A stretch of DNA of 64,000 bases from Halosimplex pelagicum. GTDB taxonomy: Archaea; Halobacteriota; Halobacteria; Halobacteriales; Haloarculaceae. The position numbers and the translations under genes are program-made. The DNA lies in assembly GCF_013415905.1 (NCBI RefSeq), contig NZ_CP058909.1:3472001-3536000 (forward strand), read 5' to 3'. The notes beneath the pieces were generated by a model, which made no database searches, had not been told where the DNA came from, and saw only the letters and a program-made list of their open reading frames with translations. Of this stretch, positions 17,924 through 26,126 are shown piece after piece; the stretch's first letter is position 1; every line of letters starts with the position of its first letter.

Positions 17924-18865
17924 TCAGGCCTCGTGCGCGGCGGTCGACAGCTCTGGGAGGTTCGCCTCGATCTCGGCGCGGCGGTCTTCGAGCCACTCGG
18001 GGAGGACGAGGCGCTCGCCGAGTTCGTCGACGCTCTCGTCGACGGTGTAGCCGGGGGATTTGGTGGCGAACTCGAAGAGAACGCCGCCGGCGGTCCGGGC
18101 GTAGATCGACTTGAACCACTTCCGGTCGATGATCTGCGTCGGGCGGAGCCCGCGGTCGACGAGGGCGTCGTGCCACTGGGCCTGCTCGGCGTCGGAGACC
18201 TGGAAGGCGACGTGGTGGACCGTCCCCGTCCCCGATTCTCCCCGCGGGGCTTCCGGGTCTTCGAGCACGTCGACGACGGTCCCGAGGTCGCCGCCGGCGC
18301 GGAACCGCTGGCGGTGGTTCTCGCTCTTGGTCGGCTGGAACCCCATCGTCTTGAGCAGGTTGCCCGTGCCGCTGGCGGTCGCCAGCGAGAGGGCGACGCC
18401 GAAGAAGCCGCGGATGGCGTGCTGGTCCGGGACGGGGCCGTCCGGCGGGTCGCAGTCGGGCGCGTCCGCGCGAGCGACGAGCTCCATCGGGAGGCCGTCG
18501 GGGTCCTCGAAGGGGATCACGGTGTCGCCGAAGCGCTCGCGTGGCGGGTCGTGGTCGACGCCCTCCGATTCGAGCCGGTCGGTCCAGTACTCGACGGAGC
18601 CGACGGGGATCAGGAACTGGACGGTCGTCACCTGGCCCGTGCCGACGCGGCCGGGCTGGGCGTCCGGATAGGGGAAGTACGTCATGCTCGTTCCGGGCGT
18701 CCCGCTCCGGTCGCCGTAGAAGAGGTGATACACCGACACGTCGTCCTGGTTGACGCTGCGTTTCACCAGTCGTAACCCCAGCGCTTCGGTGAAAAACCGG
18801 TAGTTACGACCGGGGTCGCTCGCGATGGCCGTCACGTGGTGGATCCCGGGGATGTCTGCTGGCAT
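17924..18865 (-). CDS. VOC-fold ring-cleaving dioxygenase-like protein
   Basis: 313 residues starting MPADIPGIHHVTAIASD. It is a paralogue of the gene at 16.9-17.9 kb, sharing the FYGDRSGTPGTSMTYFPYP and GTGTVHHVAFQVSDAEQ blocks and the final GGVLFEFATKSPGY Glu. Both metal-site His and Glu are present. It is convergent with its paralogue, so the two arose by duplication and inversion or came together. Substrate not predictable. Confidence 0.88.
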   Translation of the reverse strand: MPADIPGIHHVTAIASDPGRNYRFFTEALGLRLVKRSVNQDDVSVYHLFYGDRSGTPGTSMTYFPYPDAQPGRVGTGQVTTVQFLIPVGSVEYWTDRLESEGVDHDPPRERFGDTVIPFEDPDGLPMELVARADAPDCDPPDGPVPDQHAIRGFFGVALSLATASGTGNLLKTMGFQPTKSENHRQRFRAGGDLGTVVDVLEDPEAPRGESGTGTVHHVAFQVSDAEQAQWHDALVDRGLRPTQIIDRKWFKSIYARTAGGVLFEFATKSPGYTVDESVDELGERLVLPEWLEDRRAEIEANLPELSTAAHEA

Positions 18866-18953
18866 TGCGCCCGGTTCGACGGCGACCCCGATACCCCCTC
18901 TGCCGGCACACTCAACCCCCTACCCCCCGTCCGAAGTCGAAGGGGGAACCGGT

Positions 18954-19613
18954 TCACCGATCCGAACGCCCGTCGTTTCCGCTCGTCAGGAGGTCCTCGA
19001 CCAGGTCACCCACCGCCGCGAGTTCGGCGTCCGTGATCCCGTGGTCGTCGCCGGGCTCGATCCGCGTCCGCGCGTCGCCGCCGAGCGACTCGAAGACCGC
19101 GGCCGTCTCGCGGACGCGTTCGACCGGGATCTGCGGGTCGTCCGCGTGGCCACCGACGAGGGCGGGTGTCCCGTCGAAGCTGCCGTCGTAGTCGTCGATT
19201 TCCGGACCCATCAGCCCGCCGCTGGACAGGACGACACCGCCGTACCGGCGGGGGGTTCGGGCGGCGAACTCCGCGACGAGGCAGGCGCCCTGGGAGATCC
19301 CGAGGACGACCACGCGCTCCCGCGGGACGCCCGCCTCGCGGACCGTCTCGACCGCGTCGTCGACCGCGTCGAGGGCCGCGGAGAGCGCCGGCTCGTTGGC
19401 TTCCCGGGGCGCGAGAAACGAGTTCGGAAACCAGCTGTTGCGCCGCGCCGCCGGGGCGACCAGCGCGAGGCCGTGGCGGTAGAACTCGTCGGCCAGCGCG
19501 ACCATCCCGTCGGCGCTCCCGCCGCGGCCGTGGACGAGGACGACCGCGGCCTCGGCGACCGACAGGGGCGCGCCGGCGGTGACGAGCGGTCGGTCCCGGT
19601 GTGAGCCGGCCAT
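18954..19613 (-). CDS. Alpha/beta hydrolase (phospholipase/carboxylesterase type)
   Basis: 219 residues. The oxyanion strand LVHGRGGSADGM, nucleophile GISQG (Ser about residue 119), acid Asp in GGHADDPQIP and His in EPGDDHGI make a complete catalytic triad. The family hydrolyses carboxylic esters or lysophospholipids in the cytosol. It sits next to the VOC pair, the aldehyde dehydrogenase and the SDR, which could form a loose catabolic group, though they are not one operon. Confidence 0.88.
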   Translation of the reverse strand: MAGSHRDRPLVTAGAPLSVAEAAVVLVHGRGGSADGMVALADEFYRHGLALVAPAARRNSWFPNSFLAPREANEPALSAALDAVDDAVETVREAGVPRERVVVLGISQGACLVAEFAARTPRRYGGVVLSSGGLMGPEIDDYDGSFDGTPALVGGHADDPQIPVERVRETAAVFESLGGDARTRIEPGDDHGITDAELAAVGDLVEDLLTSGNDGRSDR

Positions 19614-19796
19614 CTCAGTCCCCCCGTCGCGCGCTCGCCGACGGTCCCGAAGGTGCGGCTCCCATTCGCCGTACGATACGGATTGGGGCGACTTGAATCC
19701 CGCTTTCTCGTCGGTCGGTCGCGTTTGCGACGGGCCCCGGCAGCACCGCCCGGCTCCTCCGCCCTTTTCCGTCGGAACTCCCTAGCCGAGACACTC

Positions 19797-21287
19797 GTGC
19801 CCGACAGCTACGCGATCGACGACGACTGGAACGCACTGTACGTCGACGGCGAGTGGACGGCCGCCGAGAGCGACGAGACGCTCGCCGTCGAGGACCCGTC
19901 GACGCGCGAACAGGTCGCGACGGTCCCCGCCGCCGTCGAGGCGGACGTGGACGCCGCCTACGAGGCGGCCGCCGCGGCCCAGTCCGAGTGGGCCGACGCG
20001 CCGCCCGCGCGCCGCGCGGAAGTGATCCAGAACGCCATCGAGGCGCTCCAGGCCCACAGCGACGAGGTCATCGAACTGCTCGCCCACGAGGCCGGCGGTT
20101 CGGCGATCATGGGCGAGACCTCGGTCCAGATCGCCACCGACCAGGCCGGCGAGGCGGCGACGCTGCCCCGGCGGGCGAAAGGCGAGCACGCCGCCTCGAA
20201 CGTCCCCGGCAAGGAGCACATCGTCAAGCGACACCCGCGGGGCGTCGTCACGGTCATCTCGCCGTGGAACTTCCCGCTGAACCTCTCGATGCGCGCCGTC
20301 GCGCCGGCGCTGGCGACCGGCAACGCCGTCATCCTCAAGCCCGCGACGAACACCCCGATCACCGGCGGGCTGCTGTTCGCGAAACTGTTCGAGGAGGTCG
20401 GCCTGCCCGCCGGCGTCCTCAACGTCGTCACCGGCAGCGGCTCGGACATCGGCGACCGCGTCGCCGGCCACCCCGAGAGCGACGTGGTCACGTTCACCGG
20501 ATCGACCGAAGTCGGCCGCCACGTCGCCGCCGTCGCCGGCGAGAACCTCGCCGAGCAGTCGATGGAACTCGGCGGCAACAACGCCCACGTCGTCACCGCC
20601 GACGCCGACATCGACCGCGCCGTCGACAGCGCGACCTTCGGCTCGTTCGTCCACCAGGGCCAGGTCTGCATCTCGATCAACCGCCACGTCGTCCACGAGG
20701 ATATCTACGACGAGTACGTCGACGCGCTGGTCGACCGCGCCGAGTCGCTCGCCGTCGGCAGCGCCCACGAGGGCGACACCGTCGTCGGCCCGATCGTCGA
20801 CGAGTCCCAGCGCGACGAGATGCTCGACTACGTCGAGCGGAGCGTCGACGCTGGCGCCACCCTCGAAACCGGCGGCGGGACGGCCCAGCAGGACGGCGTC
20901 GACGACACGCTGATCGTCGAACCCACCGTCCTCTCGGACGTGACCAACGACATGCCCGCCGCCTGCAACGAGCACTTCGGCCCCATCGCGCCGGTCATCC
21001 CGTTCTCCGATATCGACGAGGCCGTCGCGATCGCCAACGACACCGAGTACGGCCTCGCGGGCTCGGTCCACGCCGGCGACCTCGGCGTGGGGATGGATAT
21101 CGCCGACCGGATGGAGACCGGCCAGGTCCACATCAACGACCAGCCGATCAACGACGAGGCCCACGTCACCTTCAGCGGGAGCAAGGCCTCGGGCGTCGGC
21201 GGCTACAACGACGGCGCCATCCTCGAACAGCTGACCGAGACGAAGTGGATCTCGATCCAGCGCGAGCCCCGCGAGTACCCGTTCTGA
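19797..21287 (+). CDS. NAD(P)-dependent aldehyde dehydrogenase
   Basis: Oxidises an aldehyde to its acid. Starting at GTG 19797 gives 496 residues, the normal length; the preceding in-frame region is basic and unrelated. The cofactor motif TGSTEVGRHVA, the general base Glu in MELGGNNAHVV and the catalytic Cys in HQGQVCISINR are all present, with PWNFPLNLSMRAVAPALATG upstream. Substrate unknown. Confidence 0.93.
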   Translation: MPDSYAIDDDWNALYVDGEWTAAESDETLAVEDPSTREQVATVPAAVEADVDAAYEAAAAAQSEWADAPPARRAEVIQNAIEALQAHSDEVIELLAHEAGGSAIMGETSVQIATDQAGEAATLPRRAKGEHAASNVPGKEHIVKRHPRGVVTVISPWNFPLNLSMRAVAPALATGNAVILKPATNTPITGGLLFAKLFEEVGLPAGVLNVVTGSGSDIGDRVAGHPESDVVTFTGSTEVGRHVAAVAGENLAEQSMELGGNNAHVVTADADIDRAVDSATFGSFVHQGQVCISINRHVVHEDIYDEYVDALVDRAESLAVGSAHEGDTVVGPIVDESQRDEMLDYVERSVDAGATLETGGGTAQQDGVDDTLIVEPTVLSDVTNDMPAACNEHFGPIAPVIPFSDIDEAVAIANDTEYGLAGSVHAGDLGVGMDIADRMETGQVHINDQPINDEAHVTFSGSKASGVGGYNDGAILEQLTETKWISIQREPREYPF

Positions 21288-21320
21288 GCGGGGGCCAGTA
21301 CCTCGGACGACGGCCGCCGG

Positions 21321-22151
21321 TCAGTCGGCCGCCTGCCCGCCGTCGACGGGGATCGTCGTCCCGGTGATGTAGGAGGCGTCGGTCGAGCAGAGGAAGGCGA
21401 CGGCGCCGGCCATCTCCTCGGGGTCGGCGATCCGGCCCATCGGCACGTCCCGCATCGCCGAGGTGTCGAAGTCGGCGCGGAGCGTCCGGAGCGCCATCTT
21501 GACCGTCTGCACGATAGAGCGGATCCGCCCGAGGATGGACGACCCGCCGGACTCACCGAGGATCCCCGACTGGATGTTCGTCTTCGTCGGCCCGGGCGCG
21601 ATGGCGTTGACTCTGATATCGCGCTCGGCGTACTCCAGCGCGACGGACTTCGTCAGCCCGACGACGCCGTGTTTGCTGGCCGAGTAGCTGGAGAGCCCGC
21701 CCATGCCCACGAGCCCGGCCTCCGAGGCGGTGTTGACGATCGCGCCGCCGCCCGTGCGTTCCATCGCGGGGAGTTCGGCCTTCATGCACGCCCAGATCCC
21801 CTTGAGGTTGATGTCGACGATCCGGTCCCAGTTGGCCTCGCTGATGCCCGTCGTCTCCACGAAGTCGGTGAGGATACCGGCGTTGTTGTGCGCGAAGTCG
21901 AGGCTCCCGTAGGCTTCGACGGTGGCGTCGACCATCCGCTCGACCGACGCGGTGTCGGACACGTCGACTTCCACGAAGGTCGCGTCGCCACCGGCGTCCT
22001 CGATCAGGTCGACCGTCTCCCGTCCGCCCTCGACGTCGATATCGGCGACGACGACGTTCGCGCCCTCCTCGGCGAACCGCAGTGCCGACGCGCGTCCGAT
22101 GCCCGATCCCGCTCCGGTGACGAGTGCCGTCTTTCCGGCTATGCCGTTCAT
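21321..22151 (-). CDS. SDR family oxidoreductase
   Basis: 276 residues. The Rossmann motif TGAGSGIGRASALRFA, NAG in HNNAGILTDF, catalytic Ser (NTASEAG), Tyr and Lys (YSASKHGVVG) and the C-terminal TTIPVDGGQAAD mark a classical short-chain dehydrogenase. Residues 190-235 carry a longer helical insert than usual (GGSSILGRIRSIVQTVKMAL). It is convergent with the aldehyde dehydrogenase. Substrate unknown. Confidence 0.93.
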   Translation of the reverse strand: MNGIAGKTALVTGAGSGIGRASALRFAEEGANVVVADIDVEGGRETVDLIEDAGGDATFVEVDVSDTASVERMVDATVEAYGSLDFAHNNAGILTDFVETTGISEANWDRIVDINLKGIWACMKAELPAMERTGGGAIVNTASEAGLVGMGGLSSYSASKHGVVGLTKSVALEYAERDIRVNAIAPGPTKTNIQSGILGESGGSSILGRIRSIVQTVKMALRTLRADFDTSAMRDVPMGRIADPEEMAGAVAFLCSTDASYITGTTIPVDGGQAAD

Positions 22152-22267
22152 GTCTCGTAGAGTTTATCGAGCAGTTACTCAAGTGTATGCCTTGGTAGCC
22201 GTTTGGTTCCGATTGCCGGCGACCGCGTCGGAACAAGCACTTGTAGGACGGTTGAATCTATTGGGGT

Positions 22268-22465
22268 GTGAGCCCGCGTATTCGGGTCAGCGACGAGGCG
22301 AAGGAACTGCTGGAGCGATTGAAGCGCGACGACGAGACGTTCGACGAGCTACTGCACCGGCTCGCCAGCGACGAGGGGTCGGTGAACATCGGCGCGTGGA
22401 GCAGCGAGGAGGCGGAGGGGGCTCGCGAAGCCGTCAGTCGTTCCCGCGAGAGCTTCGAGCGGTGA
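22268..22465 (+). CDS. VapB-like antitoxin (DUF7557-like), toxin partner truncated
   Basis: 65 residues from a GTG start (SPRIRVSDEAKELLERLKRD). The layout, with a short strand, two helices (DETFDELLHRLASDE) and an acidic/arginine tail, matches haloarchaeal antitoxins that precede PIN toxins. Its TGA stop overlaps a GTG that opens what looks like the first codons of a PIN toxin, which stops after 14 codons. Confidence 0.7.
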   Translation: MSPRIRVSDEAKELLERLKRDDETFDELLHRLASDEGSVNIGAWSSEEAEGAREAVSRSRESFER

Positions 22466-22506
22466 CTCTCCTCGACTCGTCGGTCACGAACCTGCGCGAG
22501 GACTGA
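22462..22506 (+). pseudogene. Remnant of a PIN-domain toxin (first codons only)
   Basis: From GTG 22462 the frame reads TLLDSSVTNLRED then stop. LLDSS is the usual beginning of VapC toxins (strand plus first catalytic Asp), and the 4-base overlap with the antitoxin is the normal operon junction. Everything after Ser is missing, which suggests an internal deletion removed the toxin. Confidence 0.55.
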
Positions 22507-22769
22507 GTGGCGCCGCTGGTCTCAGTATGGAGTCGACGCGTCGGGGTGCTCCCCCCGTGCCCGGCCTTCTCACTTCGGTGTCTCACCGAGAGCATCCCCT
22601 AAACAAATTGGGCGAAGTGCTATATCACGTCGCATCGAACCGGTAACTGCCCGCACACACGGGCACGAAGCCATCCACTTCGTTTCGGGGGATCGGGGGG
22701 ATCCCCCACCCTCACCCACCCGTCTCGCCCCCGTTTCGGGGCGAGCCGTTTCCACTCCTGCTCGGAAGT

Positions 22770-23042
22770 GTCCGGTACCGCGATAAGGGATCTAGTGAGC
22801 CAGCGCCGCCGCAGGTCGGTTCAGGCTGTGGGAGGACCAACACCGCTCGCTGACGGCGGCAGAGGGGGTGTAGGGGCAGACCGTCTTGTAAGTTCTTTTT
22901 ATTCCACAAGAGTGACGACGTGGTACGCCGGAAGCCGTCAACCGTCACCGAGATCGTCGGTGGCGAGTGGAACGCCGTCGGGCATGACGGGCGGGACGGG
23001 CGACAGCAGAAGATTGTGTGGTCTGACGTAATTTACAGGTAA
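22770..23042 (+). pseudogene. Broken copy of the provirus PD-(D/E)XK-like gene
   Basis: Plus-strand bases 22814-23042 align with the gene at 53037-53441. RFRLWEDQHRSLTAAEGV here matches RYRVWEDQHRSLTTAEGA there, and after two in-frame stops and a frameshift VVRRKPSTVTEIVGGEWN is identical in both. The last part keeps the frame to a TAA at 23040-23042. The similarity weakens before 22814 and carries an insertion there, so the N-terminal half, including the nuclease motif, is lost. This marks an old visit by a related virus. Confidence 0.8.
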
Positions 23043-23127
23043 CATCGCTCTAAATTATGTCGGAAACAGTTGATCCCTGATTGAGTAGCTTAATACTCGA
23101 TGTTTCATCTAATCGTAATATCGGAAG

Positions 23128-23661
23128 ATGGGCGGCAAGATAGGCACAAGCGCTTGGTTGGACACGATAGGAGTTCTCACACTGATTATCGTATTTACCA
23201 GTATTGGGTACGAGATCACCCCTCTAGGACTTTTCACTAACCTGATTATTGTAGTTTCATCCAGCATATTGTTCGTGTCTCTACTAATGTTCGTGCATGA
23301 AGAGAAAATAGCGTGCAGAATATCCACATATTTCGACGAATCTGAGAATGAGGACTTCATAGAGGGGATTGCTGACAGTATGCCCGCATATATGCTCTTC
23401 CTCATGGGAACTTCCCTCATTTCTATTCTGCTAATTAATGAATTTCTTATGGGTGGAAAAATCAATTCCCAGATCTATGGATTAGTTATGGATGGATTCG
23501 GTGGCGGGATTTTTCTGCCCAGGCAGAGGATTCAAAGTGACCCTGGGACAATTAACATTTCAAATAAATTGGATGGGAGGGATATTACTGATGCTATCTT
23601 CGGAGCGGGTCTCTTAGTGGCCGGATTTGCGCTACAAGCAATATCTATCGTCACATCATAG
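23128..23661 (+). CDS. Membrane protein of unknown function, 177 aa
   Basis: Four hydrophobic helices (near residues 10-30, 32-55, 86-108 and 155-175) with a charged loop HEEKIACRISTYFDESENED between the second and third. The DNA is clearly more AT-rich than the chromosome on either side, and basic/Ile-rich codons are common, which suggests horizontal origin. No family recognised. Confidence 0.55.
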   Translation: MGGKIGTSAWLDTIGVLTLIIVFTSIGYEITPLGLFTNLIIVVSSSILFVSLLMFVHEEKIACRISTYFDESENEDFIEGIADSMPAYMLFLMGTSLISILLINEFLMGGKINSQIYGLVMDGFGGGIFLPRQRIQSDPGTINISNKLDGRDITDAIFGAGLLVAGFALQAISIVTS

Positions 23662-23722
23662 CAGTGTCCGGTTCCATCCACAGAAAAAGGCATTCTATTT
23701 CAGACGAAGAGAAGAAAGGTAG

Positions 23723-24295
23723 CTAAATCGTTTCTGACGGACTCTCTTTGGGCGTCTCAAGCGGAAGATGGCGCTTATCGACGACCGCCAGTTTTGCGTC
23801 AGTATCTTGGGCGGTTCGTATCCGGTCTACAATCCTTCGTACTGTGTCGAGTTCATCTGGCTCTTCGAACTCGTCGTACTCTGAATCCGCTCGATTCTCG
23901 CAATGAGTAATGTAGTATTTGAATTGGTGATCGGTACCGATGGTTGTCCAGACAGTATCTTCGGGACCATTGAGCTGATCTTCCCATAATTCCAGTATTT
24001 TACGGAGTTCATCGCGCCGTTCCTCAGGAGATGGAATTTCGCCGTCAAGATCGCCAACTACGTCCTCAATAACTTCTTCAAAGTCCTCCCGACTCAGAAA
24101 AGGTGTACTCTCCCATCCATCTGGGACTTCGCTTTCCTTCTCCAAGAGATGGAAGAGATCATTGAGTTCTTGCCGATGAACGACGATTGGGTATCCCGGT
24201 CCGTATGTGTGGCGGGGAAACCGCTCTTCTTGTTGTGTCCGTTCATTTTCGATACTGTCTTCGGTCAACGATAGGAGATCGCGGATCCAACCCAT
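23723..24295 (-). CDS. Acidic cytosolic protein of unknown function, 190 aa
   Basis: Start chosen at MGWIRDLLSLTEDSIENERT (24295), the residue before a typical helix; an ATG seven codons upstream is possible. It is soluble, helical and Glu/Asp-rich, with the block TVWTTIGTDHQFKYYITHCE. It lies in the same AT-rich island as the preceding membrane protein and is convergent with it. No family recognised. About 225 bases between it and leuA hold no gene that I can support. Confidence 0.5.
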   Translation of the reverse strand: MGWIRDLLSLTEDSIENERTQQEERFPRHTYGPGYPIVVHRQELNDLFHLLEKESEVPDGWESTPFLSREDFEEVIEDVVGDLDGEIPSPEERRDELRKILELWEDQLNGPEDTVWTTIGTDHQFKYYITHCENRADSEYDEFEEPDELDTVRRIVDRIRTAQDTDAKLAVVDKRHLPLETPKESPSETI

Positions 24296-24521
24296 CACCA
24301 AAAGCGAGTTTCCCACAACAAATCAATCTTCTGTGGTGGTCAAAAATTGGAAATGTAAGCACATGCGGTAAGTCAGCACCTATAGTATACAAAGAAACGT
24401 GTCCGGTTCGCAAAGGCAGTAAATCCCGCTAATCAACTATCTAACTGCCACTCTGATCCTCAGCGCCTCTCAAACCGTCCGCTTTGCCTCCAAACCGGAT
24501 CTCCACCCAAACGACGCCATC

Positions 24522-25820
24522 GTGCCACAAGCTACCTCACGAACGCGCCGAGCGGAGCCTTTATGCCTTCCGAGCGAACACGTAGGGATACAATGTCCAA
24601 TACAGAGGGCACGTCGGCTTCGCCGGCGGATCGAGTTCTTCCAGGGTACTTTAAATAGTACCTCGGAAGTTCACGAGGCACGCATTTTCGACACCACGCT
24701 CCGCGACGGGGAGCAGTCACCACGCACGTCGTTCTCCTACGAAGACAAACGGGAGATAGCGGCGGTGCTGGACGACATGGGGACCCACGTCATCGAGGCG
24801 GGCTTCCCGGTCAACTCCGACGCGGAATTCGAGGCCGTCCGCGACATCGCGGAATCGACCTCGACGACGACCTGCGGGTTAGCTCGGGTCGTCGAGAAAG
24901 ACGTCGAAGCGGCACTGGACTCCGGCGTGGAGCTGGTTCACGTGTTCGTCTCGACGAGCGACGTACAGCTGGAAGACTCCATGCACGCCACTCGCGAGCA
25001 GGCCGTTGAGCGCGCCGTCCAGTCGGTCGAGCGCGTCAAGGACGCGGGCGTCGAGTGCATGTTCTCGCCGATGGACGCCACCCGGACGGACGAGGCGTTC
25101 CTGATGGAGGTCGTCGACGCGGTCTCGGAGGCGGGCACCGACTGGATCAACATCCCGGACACCTGCGGGGTGGCGACGCCCGGCCGGTTCCGCGACATGA
25201 TCGCGAAGGTCGTCGACCGCACGGACGCGGACATCGACGTGCACACGCACGACGACTTCGGGCTGGCGGCGGCGAACGCGCTGTCGGGCTTCGAGGCCGG
25301 TGCGTCGCAGGCGCAGGTCTCGGTCAACGGCATCGGCGAGCGCGCGGGCAACGCGGCCTACGAGGAGGTCGTGATGGCCCTGGAGTCGCTGTACGACGTG
25401 GACACGGGGATCGACACGACGCGGATCACGGAGATTTCCCGGATCATCGAGGGCAAGAGCGACATTCCGGTGCCGGCGAACAAGCCGGTCGTCGGCCGTA
25501 ACGCCTTCTCCCACGAGAGCGGGATCCACGCGGCCGGCGTCATCGAGAACTCCGACACGTTCGAGCCGGGGGTCATGACCCCGGAGATGGTCGGGGCCTC
25601 GCGAGAACTCGTCCTGGGCAAGCACACCGGCCAGCACTCGGTGCGCGAGCGGCTGGTCGAGGCGAGCTACGAGCCCACCGACGAGGAGGTGCGCGAGATC
25701 ACCCGGCGCGTCAAGGAGTTCGGCGCGGACGACAACCGCGTCACCATGGAGGTCCTGGAGGAGTTCGCCCAGGACGTCGGCGTCGACCGCGAGGTCGAGG
25801 AAGAGGAGGTCCGGGCGTAG
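24522..25820 (+). CDS. leuA: 2-isopropylmalate synthase/homocitrate synthase family protein; start unresolved
   Basis: Condenses acetyl-CoA with 2-oxoisovalerate, the first step of leucine synthesis. The HMGL-type barrel is complete: RIFDTTLRDGEQSPRTSFSY, IEAGFPVNSDAEFEAV, metal-binding VHTHDDFGLAAANAL and NGIGERAGNAAYEE, then HESGIHAAGV. No regulatory LeuA_dimer domain follows, as in the shorter archaeal enzymes. The only in-frame start before the conserved EFFQGTLNSTSEVHEARIF is GTG 24522, upstream of the likely promoter; the ATG at 24593 is in another frame. A citramalate synthase role is possible. Confidence 0.85.
   Translation: MPQATSRTRRAEPLCLPSEHVGIQCPIQRARRLRRRIEFFQGTLNSTSEVHEARIFDTTLRDGEQSPRTSFSYEDKREIAAVLDDMGTHVIEAGFPVNSDAEFEAVRDIAESTSTTTCGLARVVEKDVEAALDSGVELVHVFVSTSDVQLEDSMHATREQAVERAVQSVERVKDAGVECMFSPMDATRTDEAFLMEVVDAVSEAGTDWINIPDTCGVATPGRFRDMIAKVVDRTDADIDVHTHDDFGLAAANALSGFEAGASQAQVSVNGIGERAGNAAYEEVVMALESLYDVDTGIDTTRITEISRIIEGKSDIPVPANKPVVGRNAFSHESGIHAAGVIENSDTFEPGVMTPEMVGASRELVLGKHTGQHSVRERLVEASYEPTDEEVREITRRVKEFGADDNRVTMEVLEEFAQDVGVDREVEEEEVRA
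24558..24567 (+). promoter_or_regulatory. TATA-like box upstream of leuA
   Basis: The sequence cctttatgcc puts transcription start near 24588, about five bases before the ATG of the short frame at 24593. It lies inside the far upstream part of the open leuA frame, which argues against the GTG at 24522 as the true start. Confidence 0.5.
24593..24658 (+). other. Short frame at the leuA transcript start (leader ORF or frameshifted leuA N terminus)
   Basis: ATG 24593 begins a 21-codon frame, MSNTEGTSASPADRVLPGYFK, ending at a TAG that lies inside leuA's frame region. Its first 14 residues look like an ordinary haloarchaeal N terminus, and the leuA frame takes over with RIEFFQGT. A net one-base shift near 24640 would join them. 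Either leuA is frameshifted here, or this is a genuine upstream ORF. Confidence 0.5.
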
Positions 25821-25936
25821 GACGATGCCCGCCTCCACGGCCGCCGAGCGCACACAGCGAGAGCTACCGTCACCGCGAGCCGCGCGCCGGCGAGCGTCTC
25901 GACGGTCGAACGGTGCGGACGCGCGGTGGACACGGA

Positions 25937-25946
25937 AAATTTATTG
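25937..25946 (+). promoter_or_regulatory. TATA-like box of the ilvB transcript
   Basis: The sequence aaatttattg predicts a transcript start near 25968. That leaves a leader of about 160 bases before ilvB, unusual among leaderless haloarchaeal genes. The spacing from the first T of tttat to the next ATG (33 bases) is the same as at leuA. Confidence 0.5.
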
Positions 25947-25972
25947 CCGCCGGTGTGCAGACACTCGTAGTG

Positions 25973-26050
25973 ATGACACCGACCGCTGGCGCCGAGGCGA
26001 CCGAACTCGCGTCCAGCGGCGCGCTTCGCGGTATCGTAGGGGCTCCCTAG
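25973..26050 (+). CDS. Leader ORF upstream of ilvB, 25 aa (candidate attenuator peptide)
   Basis: ATG 25973 opens a 25-codon frame reading MTPTAGAEATELASSGALRG then IVGAP and TAG. It starts about five bases after the predicted transcript start and contains Leu, Leu, Ile and Val codons, the last two just before the stop. The stop codon falls in a hairpin at 26039-26054. The position suggests translation-dependent control of the ilv genes by branched-chain amino acid supply. This is inference; no homologues were searched. Confidence 0.4.
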   Translation: MTPTAGAEATELASSGALRGIVGAP

Positions 26051-26054
26051 CCCC
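26039..26054 (+). promoter_or_regulatory. Hairpin in the ilvB leader
   Basis: GGGGCT-CCCT-AGCCCC is a perfect 6-base stem with a 4-base loop, overlapping the stop of the leader ORF. No T-run follows, so it is not an obvious terminator. It could sense a ribosome halted at the end of the leader. Confidence 0.4.
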
Positions 26055-26126
26055 CTCATCTACAGCGTTTCATTCTCGGCGGACGCATCGATTCGACGCA
26101 CAGCGGATACGACGACCACACAACAC

